Source of the DNA: Pleurodeles waltl
Taxonomy: Eukaryota > Chordata > Amphibia > Caudata > Salamandridae
DNA: 64,000 nucleotides
Assembly (NCBI RefSeq): GCF_031143425.1
Contig: NC_090438.1
Location: 776,995,138-777,059,137 of the forward strand
Direction: 5' to 3'
Position numbers and translations under genes: made by a program. A model generated the notes under the pieces. It was given only the letters and a program-made list of their open reading frames with translations. It did not search any database and was not told the origin of the DNA. Below are positions 34,563 through 44,769 of the stretch, one piece after another. Position 1 is the stretch's first letter. Each line of letters opens with the position of its first letter.

Positions 34563-36047
34563 AGGTTCTCTGAGGAGGAGCTAAGGATCATGGTGGAGGA
34601 AATCATCCGCGTAGAGCCACAGCTATTTGGATCACAGTTGCAGCAGATATCCATTGCTAGGAAGATGGCGCTATGGCGGAGGATCGTGGACAGGGTCAAT
34701 GCTGTGGGACAGCACCCCAGAACAAGGGCATCAGGAAGAGGTGGAACGACCTACAGAGGAAGGTATGTTCCATTGCAGCAAGACACCAACTAGCTGTACA
34801 GAGGACTGGCGGTGGACCCCCACCTCCTCCCCAACAAATAACAACATGGGAGGAGCAAGTTTTGGCAATCATGCATCCTGAGGGCCTGGCAGGAGTAGCA
34901 AGAGGACTGGACTCTGGTAAGTCAGCTCTCTATTACTATCACCCCCCTACCTGCATGCCATCACATACCCCACCCTCACACTCACCCACACTCCCATCAC
35001 TCCACCACCTCCCACACACTCCATCACAACCCACTCACCTCAATGCCAAGCCCTGCATGCAACACCAATGCATGGACACCTATCACCACAGCATGCACAC
35101 TAGAGAGAATCACCTAGCCCACCAAATAACAACTCACACAATGAAAAGCTGCAAGGGCAAATCCAACCAAAGAGGGCACCACACCCATGCACAATATGTC
35201 ACACACAGAAACAATAACACTGCATTTACATCTCCACAGGTAACCCAGCCAATGTCACCGGCGAAGAGGTGCCAGGAACATCCAGTCCCCCCACAGTGAT
35301 GACAGCAGCTCTGGTCGGCTTGATCCGGATGACCAACCTGGCCCATCTGGGACCTCCGGACAGTCGGTTACCCAGGCACACTCTCACACCACCACAGAGC
35401 CTCCCCCCTCAGAAAACACCACCACAGCACCCACCCAGCGGGCCCATACCTCTGTCCCCATGACACGTCAATCAGCAGTGTGTCCACCACTACAGGGACC
35501 CCAGGCCACCCCACTAACACAGGACAATCAGGGACCTGGGGTTAGTGGCAGTGGGCACACGGTTTAGGGGACAGAGGCACAGGACAACAGGGAAGCTGGG
35601 AGGACTGCTGTGCGCCAGGGGGAAGACAGGCCCAGGGAACTGACCCTCCAGGAGGCACTCACTGCGATCCTGGGAGCATACCAACATTCCCAGGATACGC
35701 TGGGCCAGATTCTGGACGAGTTGCAGGAGAACAAGCAGCTGCAGGAGGGACAGTACCTGGGGATCAGGGAGGACTTGAAGGCCATCAACACCACCCTGGT
35801 CCCCATTGCAGGGGTGCTGGCAGACATGGCCAACAGTATGAGGGAGGCAGTGGCACACCACCGGGCCCCTGACACTAGCAAAACCGCTGAACAGCCCTCC
35901 ACCTCCGCTAGTGGACAGGAGGCCCCGCCACAGCATCAACAGGCCACCAGCACACCTCCCCCTGCAGAAGGAGAACCACCCCGCAAACGTTCCCTGCAAT
36001 CCAGGCAGAAGCCAGAGACCATTGCCAAGACCCATGCCAGGAAATAA
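34563..36047 (+). pseudogene. SANT-A: Myb/SANT-like protein, Harbinger copy 2, two exons
   Basis: Same gene as at 28,040-29,556. Exon 1 (34,563-34,916) gives MVEEIIRVEPQLFGS and KMALWRRIVDRVN. Four bases present in copy 1 (ATGA after ACAAGGG) are missing near 34,728, so the RKRWNDLQRK helix is in another frame. The donor (CTCTG/GTAAGT) and acceptor (CTCCACAG) match copy 1. Exon 2 (35,240-36,047) has the DDSSS block, the Gln/Leu-rich probable coiled coil (ILGAYQHSQDTLGQILDEL) and the basic RKRSLQSRQKPE tail, ending at TAA. One in-frame TAG lies near 35,565 where copy 1 has a sense codon. The stop that breaks copy 1 is absent here. Short of these lesions the two copies are very similar. Confidence 0.72.
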
Positions 36048-36527
36048 GACTCTCCTGATTGTCACCCTTGTGTCCCACTCTGTCACCCTGTCCACCTTGA
36101 ACTGCCATTGCTCCCCTTCCGATGCCCCATTGGACAATGCACTTGTGCTACAAATAGACTGGACTCTACCCTGGACTTTCCTCCATCATCAACCCAGCCC
36201 GTTGCACTACCCCCTCTTCTTCAGATCACTGCAATAAACACACTTTGATAAAATACAATTATGGTGTAGGTCAAATGTTTTCAAAATGTATTCTTTTAAC
36301 CAGGTTCAAACATTGAATTCAACTGTACAGTAATGTTTACATTGGAAATACCTGTAGTTGGCTGCACTGACCACACCAGGAGCAATAGTGGGGCACCAAC
36401 ATCTGCAAAAAGAGATGCCAAAGGGTACAGTGAGTGGGCATAGAAGTAGGAATACACAGCCTGCCAGAGACAATGTCACACATCAAACTATTGATTATAT
36501 GTGTATTAACACTCTCTTACCTGTGTC
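36048..36527. other. Intergenic gap between convergent SANT-A and HARBI1, copy 2
   Basis: Spacer between the 3' ends of two convergent genes. AATAAA at 36,233 follows SANT-A by about 185 bases and is a plausible polyadenylation signal. Otherwise AT-rich, no gene. Confidence 0.55.
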
Positions 36528-37640
36528 TCATTGGCAGTATTGACAAATAATTGCACTTCTGTTGTCCTCATTATCATCCTCTGCCTCATCTTCACTGTCC
36601 ACAGGATCCACTGCTGCCACACGGCCATCTCCAGCCTCCTCCTCTTGCAGAAAAGGCACCTGGTGACGCAAGGCAAGGCTGTGCAACATACAGCATGCTA
36701 CGATGATCTGGCAGACCTTCTTGGGTGAGTAGCACAAGGATCCACCTGTTAGATGGAGGCAACGAAACCTGGCCTTCAGGAGGCCGAAGGTCCTCTCTAG
36801 AATCCTTCTTGTTCATTGTAAAGTTCCTTTGCCCTTGTCCTGGCATACCTCACAGGGGTCAGTAGCCATGAGAGGTTGGGGTAACTAGTCACCTGCAATT
36901 ATCGAGGGACAACTGTTTGCCACACACTCACACTTAGGGCCCATACCATACCCATACACCAACATCCACTGGGTGAGAACCAGGGCTCACCTATTAGCCA
37001 CACCCTGTGCCTCTGGAGTTGGGCCATCACATTTGGGATGCTGCTATTCCTCAGGATAAAGGCATCATACACAGACCCAGGATATTTTGCATTGACATGG
37101 GAGTTATACTGGTCCGCCAGGCACACCATCTGGACATTCATGGAGTGAAAACTCTTTCGATTTCTGAACCCCTGTTCCTTTCGTTGGGGGGGGATACAAA
37201 TGCAACATGTGTTCCACTGATTGCCCCAATGATGTTGGGGATATGTCCCATTGCATAGAAGTCAGCTTTCACTGTGGCCAAATCCTCCACCTAGAGGAAA
37301 ACGATGTAGCTGCACATGTGTTTAATCAGGGCAGACAACACTCTGGTCAGCACTATTGTGAACATTGGCTGTCGATTGGAAAGAGCCACTTGCCAGGAAA
37401 TGGAGCACTAATAGGACTTGCGCAAGAGGGGGGATCCCGGTGGGGTGACAGATAGCAGATATTAGGTCAGGCTCTAATTGGGCACACAGCTCTGTGATTG
37501 TGGCCCTGTCAAGTTTATAGGTGAGGATAATGTGCCTGTCCTCCTTTGTTGCCAAGTCTACCAGGGGTCTGTACACAGGGGGATGTCTCCATATCCTATT
37601 CATCAGCAGCGGTTGCAATCTATGGGGCAAAAGAGTGAGC
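36528..37640 (-). pseudogene. HARBI1-type DDE transposase, Harbinger copy 2
   Basis: From a CCCCATAG acceptor near 37,620, an ATG at 37,603 opens MNRIWRHPPVYRPLVDL, then EDRHIILTYKLDRATITEL and VLLVLHFLASGSFQS, followed by a short deletion and frame change. The first catalytic region reads IIGAISGTHVAF near 37,205-37,245: the Asp found in copy 1 is Ser here. PGSVYDAFILRNSS near 37,048-37,085 keeps the second Asp. The intron seen in copy 1 recurs (about 36,893-36,993) with the same GT-AG ends. The C-terminus (SPKKVCQIIVACCMLH and an acidic tail) is open and ends at 36,528. Frameshifts plus the lost Asp make it inactive. Confidence 0.8.
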
Positions 37641-38065
37641 AGCTAGTCATTATCTCTACATTCCAGCCACTACAGTTTAATGCATATTGTGATTGTAACA
37701 TTATTTTGTTGTGAATGTCCAAAATACTGCATTTGTGTACTGTGATGCAGTTAGGATCCATGGCCTGCACCACCATGCAATGGCGTCCGCCTGACCTGTA
37801 TGGAGGGACACGTGGAAATTAGGTAATTCTACTGATGTTGTGCCCCGTTACGGTAGGCAATCGACAACAGCAGTGCAACTCCTCATTGGTTATCACTGGA
37901 CCCTATGGGGTACAGTGGCCAATTGTAATGTACACTGGTGGTGACCGTATGCACCGCTGCGGACGTGACCGCAATTTTCTATCTGTGCACTCACTTGCTA
38001 CCTGATCTTCAACAGGAGAGGACCTACACTGCAAGTGCTGCTGTAACTTGTGGCTGGGACCGTCC
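37641..38065. promoter_or_regulatory. Divergent upstream region between HARBI1 and SANT-B, copy 2
   Basis: The gap between two genes transcribed away from each other. It contains CCAAT-type words on both strands (CTCATTGGTTATC near 37,881 and TGGCCAATTG near 37,916), in the same relative positions as in copy 1. No open frame. A shared bidirectional promoter is the simplest reading; it is inference. Confidence 0.45.
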
Positions 38066-40657
38066 ATGGCTCATGTTACTGGGAAAAGGGCCCCTGCCTT
38101 CACCTCGGCAGCGTTGGAGCGACTGGTGGATGGGGTCCTACACCAGTACCAACTGCTGTATGGGCCTCCAGACCAACAGGTGAGTACACCGTGAGTACGA
38201 TGCATGGGGTGTGAATGCATGGAGTGCTGTGTGTGAAGGCCTCATGTAGGGGGTTGGTAGATGGGCCCTGGGCAGCATAGAGCATGTATGGTGGGCCATG
38301 TCTGTGCTAATGAGGATGGGAAGGGGCATGGTGGGCCAGGAGTGTAACAGGCAGGACCGTCAGACTAATACCTTTCCCTGTGCCTATTTCCCTGCAGGTC
38401 CGCGCCCATCAAAAGAAAGGTATATGGCGTGCCATCGCCAAGGACGTGCGGACCCTGGGGGTCTACAGCAGGCAGAGCACCCACTGTTGGAAACGGTGGG
38501 AGGACCTGAGAAGCTGGGCATGGAAGACGGTGGAGGCCCAGCTGGGGATGGCCTCCCAATGAGGAAGGGGTGCCAGATGAACCTTGACCCCCCTGATGGC
38601 CTGCATACTGGCGGTGGCCTATCCAGAGCTAGAGGAGCGCTTGGGGGCATCACAGCAGCCACAAGGGGGTACGTACAGTGCCTTAATTTTCAACTTACGC
38701 CTGGTGGGGTGATATCTGGGTGGGGGGTGTGGGCCCTGTGGGTGCCCCTAGGCCAGGCCTGGCATTGCAGAGTAGTTCCCATGTTGTGCAGGATTCTGAT
38801 GTGAAAGTCCTCCAACCAAGCTAGTATGCACCCACTACTGGGCAGGGGTTTGTGGGTCTCAGGTATGCTGCAATTTGCGTTAGATGTCCCTATCCATGGG
38901 CTGGTGGCTAGCATTGTGACTGGTAGTGCATTGCCTAATGCATAGGGCTGTTCCCCGAGTGTGAGTGTGTTCGGAACGCCAACGGTGGTGTTGGTGCCGC
39001 CATTGACCAAGTGTATCCTTTGTCTCTTCCCCCCTTTTTTGTTTTGTTACCCTGTCCATGGGTGCATTAGCATCATCTGGCGGAGGAGCAGAGGCACCGG
39101 TGACGGAGGGAGCTGCAGATCATAGGACCTAGAAGGGCGAATCCACTGACGGTGTGGGCACCGGTGGGACGGAGGGCGAGGGGAGCACCGAGGCGGAGAC
39201 TGGAGGGGACAGTTCGGACACAGATTCCTCCTCCAATGGACGCTCCCTGGTGGTGGCGGACACTTCTGTGACCACCCCAGCTACAGGTACAGCTGCCACC
39301 ACCGTACCACACCGCCCTCCCAGCAGCCCCTCAGCGAACTTCCCGTGCCAGCTCACCCAGAAGGGTGGGTATCTCCTTCGCCCGGGCCCCTCAGGCCCTG
39401 CCCCAGTTAGCCCTGCTGCCCTGAGTGAGGAGGCTATTGACCTCCTGCGATCCATCTCTGTTGAGCAGTCAACCATTGTGAATGCCATCCAGGGGCTGAC
39501 AGCCCAAATGCAACGGTCCAATGCATTTCTGGAGGGCATTCACACTGGCTTGGCGGCCCAACAGAGATCAATCCAGGCTCTGGCCTCCTCTCTGATGGCA
39601 GCCATTGTCCCTGTTTCCACCCTCCCCTCTACAACTCCCTCCACCCAATCCCATTCCACTCAACTCCAACCTATCCCAAGCACACAGGCAGACGAACAGG
39701 CACCCAGGACAACACACAAGAGTGGACATAGCAAACACAAGCACCACACTTCATCCCACAGGCACTCACACAAACAACATCCAGAATCAGACATACCAAC
39801 ATCCACAATTTCCACTGTGTCCCCCTCCTCCTCCCCCTCCACCTCCCTCCCAGTTGCGTCTACATTCACAACTCCATGCACCACATCCTCATCCATTACC
39901 ACCATCACCAGCACACCTATCAGTACACAACCCTCACTGGTGGTCACCACCCCCACATCCATGCACACATCCCCTGTGTCCTCTCCCACTGTGTCTGTGC
40001 CCCCTCCTCCCAAAGTACACAAAAGCAAGCACTCAGACACCCAACAGCCATCCACGTCACAACAGCATCCAGCCCATGCACCTGCACCCAAACACAGCAG
40101 ACTGACACCTCCTACCACCACTCCCTCTTCCTCCACTCCCAAGCCATCTCCCTCTTCCCGCCACAATTTCCCTAAGAAGCTTTTCCTCGCCAACATTGAC
40201 CTCTTCCCTAGCCCTCCCCGTCCCTCATGTCAGGCCAGGGTGGTCAAAACCGGGGCAAGCACCTCAGCCACCCAGTCCACGGGCACAGTAGTGTCCCCAG
40301 CTACTCCAGGTGGGAAAGGATCACGGCCACCAGCCAGCCAGACGGAAAGGGTGCTTGCCCTAAGTGCGTCAAGGAAGGGCAAGGAGTCAGCCCCAGCTGC
40401 AGGATGAAAGGGCAAGGCGTCAGCCCCAGCTGCAGGAAGGAAGGGAAAGGGCAAGTCCCAACTGTAGGAAGGAAGGGCAAGGAGGCAGCCCCAGCTGGAG
40501 CCTCCCTCCACCACTGTTAGCACAGCCACCAGCAGCAGCAGCCCCAGTGGGCAGCCGTCCGAGGCTGCAGGGGATGGGCTGGAGCCTCCCCCCACCACTG
40601 CAAGCTCCACCAGCAGCACCACCACTGAGCAGCCTTCACTGCCGGCGGACAGTGTGT
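38066..40657 (+). pseudogene. SANT-B: second Myb/SANT-like protein, Harbinger copy 2, three exons
   Basis: Exon 1 (38,066-38,179) starts MAHVTGKRAPAFTS; exon 2 (38,398-38,668) reads HQKKGIWRAIAKDV, RQSTHCWKRWEDLRSWAW and ILAVAYPELEERLG. Exon lengths (114 and 271 nt) equal those of copy 1 and the borders are GT-AG. Two TGA codons in exon 2 stand where copy 1 has Arg codons, and a TAG lies early in exon 3. Exon 3 (from 39,071) is otherwise open for more than 400 codons: an acidic Thr/Ser-rich start, an SEEAIDLLRSISVEQST helix and a probable coiled coil (IQGLTAQMQRSNAFLEGIH), then a His/Ser/Pro-rich region, the TPKPSPSSRHNFPKK block and repeated KGKxSAPAAG units. It probably ends near 40,657. 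No family beyond Myb/SANT-like can be named for the tail. Confidence 0.68.
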
Positions 40658-40789
40658 AGTCCTGCGTCCATGGGCTGTTGTGTGGCCTGGCCCCTGCAAA
40701 TCCTGTGGGTATGACACACAGGTGAGAGACTGTGACCTTGCACTCCCCAAGATCTGCATCACAGGGCACCATGCCCCCTCCAGAACCAG

Positions 40790-41370
40790 TGGAGAAGCCA
40801 TCCACTCACCCCATCTTCCCCAGGATGAAGCTCACTGGGCACAATGCCCCCTCCAGAACCAGTGGGCAAGTCACCTACTTGAGAGACTGTGGCCTTGCAC
40901 TCCCCAGGACCAAGCACAGGGCATGTTGCCCCCTCCATTGCCAGTGGGTAAGTCACCCACTTGAGAGACTGTGGCCTTGCACTCCCCCGGACCAAGCACA
41001 CAGCATGTTGCCCCCTCCAGAGCATGTGGGCAAGTCACCCACTTGAGAGACTGTGGCCTTGCACTCAACAGGACCAAGCACAGGGCATGTTGCCCCCTCC
41101 ATTGCCAGTGGCAAGTCACTCACTTGAAAGACTGTGGCTTTGCACTCCCCAGGACCAAGCCCGGGGCATGTTGCCCCCTCCAGAGCATGTGGGCAAGTCA
41201 CCCACTTGAGAGACTGTGGCCTTGCACTCCCCAGGACAGAGCATAGGGCATGTTGCCCCCTCCAATGCCAGTGGCCAAGTCACCCATTGAGAGAGACTGT
41301 GGCCTTGCACTCCCCAGGACAGAGTGATGGGCATGTTGCTCCCTCCAGGACCAGTGGCGTTGTACCATCT
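40790..41370 (+). repeat. 82-bp minisatellite downstream of SANT-B, copy 2
   Basis: The phrase GAGAGACTGTGGCCTTGCAC recurs at 40,881, 40,963, 41,045, 41,126 (one or two changes), 41,208 and 41,291, spacing 81-83 bp. Units alternate between CCATTGCCAGTGG and CAGAGCATGTGGG variants, hinting at a higher-order two-unit pattern. The open frames here on both strands come from the repetition. Confidence 0.85.
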
Positions 41371-42178
41371 TCCGCCTGAGGTGCCCCCCCATTCCCTGCC
41401 CCCCTGAGGTGCCTGGCTATTTTCGACCTGATGCCCCTGCAGTGTTCTCTCCGTGTTGTTGCAGGAGTGAGGTGGGGCCTTGGACTTTGTGATGTGGCCC
41501 TGTGGCCCACGAACATTGAGGACTGGGCAGTGTCCCTTGATTTGTGAATATGTATATACTTTTTGATTTGGATGCACGTATTCCTACTACATTTATCTTA
41601 TTACACTCTTTTTACTCTATTTTAGTTGTCCTTGTATTATTCCTGAGGGGTACGGAGTGAATATGTAATGTTACTGCATCTGCTTGTGTGTCTGTTGTTG
41701 GGCGTAGGGGTCTTGCGTGTTGTGTGTGTGTGTCACTCTCTTTTTCCTCCCCCCCGTGTGCTAGGCGGCAGTACTCACAGTGGCCATCTTCGCCGGTGCT
41801 GGTGTTCGTAGTGGAGCAGAACGTAGAAGAGCATGGGGAACACATGCAACTCGGGCTTGGTTCCTCCTTGAGTCTCCAGAGGTGAGTCGTTCCCCTTCTG
41901 TGCAGTGTTTCCGCCAGGCTTTTGATGTCGTTGGTACTGCCCCGGAAAAGGTGGCGGATTGGTGTGTCATTATACAGTGGGCAGAACATTGTCTTCCACT
42001 TGGCTGTAGGCGCTTACCGCCGTGGTGCCTGTTGATTTTGCCCTGGCGGTGGGTGTGTTGAAGTGGCTGTCTGTCTGAACTGTTTCCGCTGTGGTCATAA
42101 TTTCATATTTATTACCACTGGCCTGTTGGTGGTATTACCGCCACTATATCACCGACTGCCAGGGTTGTAATGAGGGCC
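41371..42178. other. Right subterminal region of Harbinger copy 2
   Basis: Matches the left 560 bases of copy 1 in reverse. It includes GC-rich CGGCGG/CCGCC words, a GTGTGTG run near 41,718-41,732, a conserved GAGTCTCCAGAGGTGAGTC string (a donor-like site, near 41,870-41,888, present in both copies) and the terminal repeat. No gene can be supported; the conserved donor-like site hints at an untranslated exon. Confidence 0.5.
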
Positions 42179-42394
42179 TATGTGAGCATAATGATAGCTG
42201 GCTGCAGGTTTTGAATTAAAAGTCTTGTTTTTATTGTTGTTGTGTTCTTCAGTCATTATATTTGCAACCAAAAGAAAGTTGGTGAGGAATGAAAAATTTC
42301 CTGGCATTCATACCAATAATTTTCAATTCTATTCAGGACACGGAGACAAGGAATATGTTTCATCCTCCTTTACTGCATTTTTAGAGTGGCCAAT

Positions 42395-42540
42395 AAAACA
42401 TTTTAATAATATAAACTACATTTCCCAATAACTCATATGACATCACCACCAGTCATATCCGAGATGCTCCTACAAATACATCAGGTATCATTTTGACTGC
42501 CTCTCTCTTTGCAAAAGTCAGTTCATAACAAAATACCCAG
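42395..42540 (+). repeat. DIRS inverted terminal repeat, left copy
   Basis: AAACTACATTTCCCAATAAC, then a GACATCACCACC word and a GATGCTCCTA word, form the inverse of 48,430-48,575. It includes an ACTACATTTCCC motif like a ZNF143/THAP11 site, which may act as promoter in DIRS termini (inference). Confidence 0.7.
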
Positions 42541-43334
42541 AACTGACTAATTTACTTCTTGATCAGATCCAAAGTCCTTATCTGGTCACCAACCCATTCT
42601 AAAAGTAGACTTAACCGCTAACATAAGGCATTTATTGCAAACTATCTGAAGCTTGTAACATGAAAGCCTTCACTGTTGCTTCTGGTCTGTACCTACAACC
42701 ACAGGTACATTGTAAAATCTCTAGTGCCAAATAAAACATATGCATGGGTCTACAGTAAAATCGAATTTCTTAACAAAATGTACATTTCAGAGCAATATGA
42801 CAGATCAATCTTACATTGTATTCCAAGAGGGGGATTATCCTCACCTCTGTGTCCTTAATAGGATTGAAAAGTCTTGGCGTGGATGCTGGGACATTTTTCT
42901 TTCTATGTCAGGACTGGAGGCTTTGAATATGCTAGGTCAAAGCTAATTGACAACCACAGAAGCAACCTGTACTATAGGTTTATAGTAAAAAAGTTTAAAG
43001 TTTGAATCTGATAACCAATCAGCCGTCCTCGTAATGTCTTGCAAAGTGGACCCCGACACAATGCCTTAAAAGCCATCACTCTTCTCAAAGGATTAGCGCC
43101 AAAGGTCTAAATATCACTGCCAGTCAATCTCCACCATGAAACTCCCTTAGCCACCAAGCAATGGTAGCTATAGAAACCATTCTAAAGGGCTTCTGCAAAG
43201 ATATCAACATTTGTCGATTTGGATCAACCCTTAATAACCTGATACATTCTTCATACATCTTCTATCATGTTACCTCGCACAACTTGTCATTAAAGGAAAA
43301 AGCTGGATAATCAATATTCTTAGTAAACGTCTTA

Positions 43335-44259
43335 GCGGTAACTGCGGCCTACCGCCACGGCGACAACATACCATCGCCGTGGCTACCAGCCGCCCACCCG
43401 CATTATGACCCTCGACGGAATTCTGCCAGAAGGCAGGTGGAATACTGCCGACGGTCATGGCAGCGGACGGCGGTAAGGTGGGGCTGCTGTCAGCAGCAGC
43501 GTCCGCCAGCAAAACACCACCGACCGTATCATCAGCAATGTTATGGCCTGGCGGTGTTTTGCTGGCGGACGCTGCTGCTGACAGCAGTGCCGCGACCCAT
43601 CTCCAGCCAGAGGACCCCCTGCAAGCAGGTAAGTCGGTTTCTCCAACAGGAGAGGGGGGTGTTGTGTGCGTGTGTGGGGTGTGTGTGTGGAGGGGTGTCT
43701 GTTTATGACTGCGTTGAATGAGTGCATGAATGCCTGCATGTGAGTGTACGTGTATGTTGTGTGTTGTGATTACATGTGTGCGGCAAAGTATGTTGGTGTG
43801 TGTTGCGGTGTGTGGGTATGTATGTGTGCATGTGTGGGTGGATGTGGGTATGTGTGTGTGCATGTGTGTGCGTGTGTGGAAATGTGCAGGGGCAGGAGGG
43901 GATGTGGGGGAGGACTCTGGGGTGGTTGAAGGAGGCGGGGAGACCCCTATCAGTGCCAGGGAAGGAATTCCCTGGCACTGATAGTGCTTTCCGCCATGGT
44001 TTTCGCGGTGGTAAAATTGCCATGAAAACCATTGCGGTAGGTGGGGTCATTATCCCATGGGTGGGACAGTAACGGCCGCCTGGCTGGAGACTGAAGTCTC
44101 TAGCCCGGTGGCTGTTACCGCCCTGGCGGACAGAGTGATACATCAGCGATTTGGCTTGAGCCAAACCGCCAATGTCATAATTTGGGAAAAGGTACTGCCA
44201 GCCTGTTGGCAGTAGCTTTCCCCAAATTACCGCCGACCGCCTGGGTCGTAATGAGGGCC
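43335..44259. mobile_element. 925-bp Harbinger-type MITE inside DIRS
   Basis: The right end is the inverse of GGCCCTCATTACGACCCAGG, the terminal repeat of the two Harbinger copies, and TTA flanks both sides (43,332-43,334 and 44,260-44,262). The left end starts GCGGTAACTGCGG instead of the canonical terminus. The interior has CGGCGG-type words, a large hairpin (arms about 38 nt at 43,488-43,526 and 43,551-43,590), a GT-rich run and several small palindromes. It has no gene. A non-autonomous derivative mobilised by a Harbinger transposase is the best explanation. Confidence 0.8.
43650..43890 (+). repeat. GT/GTGT-rich low-complexity run
   Basis: Irregular TG-rich sequence with words such as GTGTGTGCATGTGTG inside the 925-bp MITE. 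It resembles the GT-rich subterminal sequence of the full Harbinger copies, so it may be inherited from that part of the parent. Confidence 0.75.
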
Positions 44260-44769
44260 TTAGTCCTTTGAGTAATGGAAAATAAAATTCTTTACAGAGT
44301 AAATACTCTACCTGCAAGATCTAGAGCTTTTACATCTGAAGTTTTCTTACAGAAAATTTAACAGAGCAACATAGCCAATTTGGCTGGTAACTGCTTCCTG
44401 GATAACTGCTTGTTGTGAGACCAACTCTTGCGCAAGTGCAAAAATATGTTTACATTCCAGAAAGAAGAGTACCCAGACTTTGGGGGTTACTTATTCTAAT
44501 ACCCTTCATTAGCTTTCAGATCAAAGGATGCATCCCTGTCCAAACATTGCCAACTTGTACATGACCCACTGAAATCACCTGACAGAAATTATTTACTGAC
44601 CTGTAAGATAGCTCCTCCTGAGCTTTTTGGGACAAGAAATTTACAATATCCGTTATCTCTGTCTTCATGGGATCCAAGTGCTGTTCCAAGCACCAACCCA
44701 CCCTGCATTTCTAAGCTGAAGAGAATTGTTTGTATGTAGACAGTGCCCATGCCCGCTTAATGAACTTTG

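Larger units (their letters stand above)
33966..42178 (+). mobile_element. PIF/Harbinger element, copy 2 (8.2 kb)
   Basis: The left end is GGCCCTCATTATGACGTTGG; the right end is the inverse of GGCCCTCATTACAACCCTGG. Flanks are TAT on both sides (33,963-33,965 and 42,179-42,181), an intact 3-bp target duplication. Gene order is SANT-A (plus), HARBI1 (minus), SANT-B (plus), then an 82-bp minisatellite and a long subterminal region. This is the same order as copy 1 read in reverse, so the two insertions are inverted relative to each other, 3.8 kb apart, inside the same Gypsy. It is 0.8 kb longer than copy 1 mainly because SANT-B exon 3 and the minisatellite are longer. Confidence 0.9.
42960..44700 (-). 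pseudogene. DIRS tyrosine recombinase remnant, split by a MITE
   Basis: On the minus strand from 44,700, a frame reads WCLEQHLDPMKTEITDIVNF, then LSYRSVNNFCQVISVGH, the core-binding N-terminal domain of a DIRS/phage-type recombinase that integrates the circular cDNA. Sequence up to about 44,265 continues it in broken frames. After the MITE, decayed catalytic-domain remnants continue at 43,331-42,960, including an AWWLREFHGG segment and a TADWLSDS-like end in shifted frames. Where the conserved His-Ser-Thr-Arg signature is expected I read Asn-Pro-Leu-Arg, so the catalytic His seems lost. It is dead by both mutation and insertion. Confidence 0.65.

Noticed and set aside
40732..41577. Several 80-150-codon frames on both strands around 41 kb
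   Set aside because: Produced by the 82-bp minisatellite; both strands are equally open and no start or context supports them.
43730..44072. Frames rich in Val/Cys/Gly in a GT-rich run
   Set aside because: Translation of a simple repeat inside a MITE.
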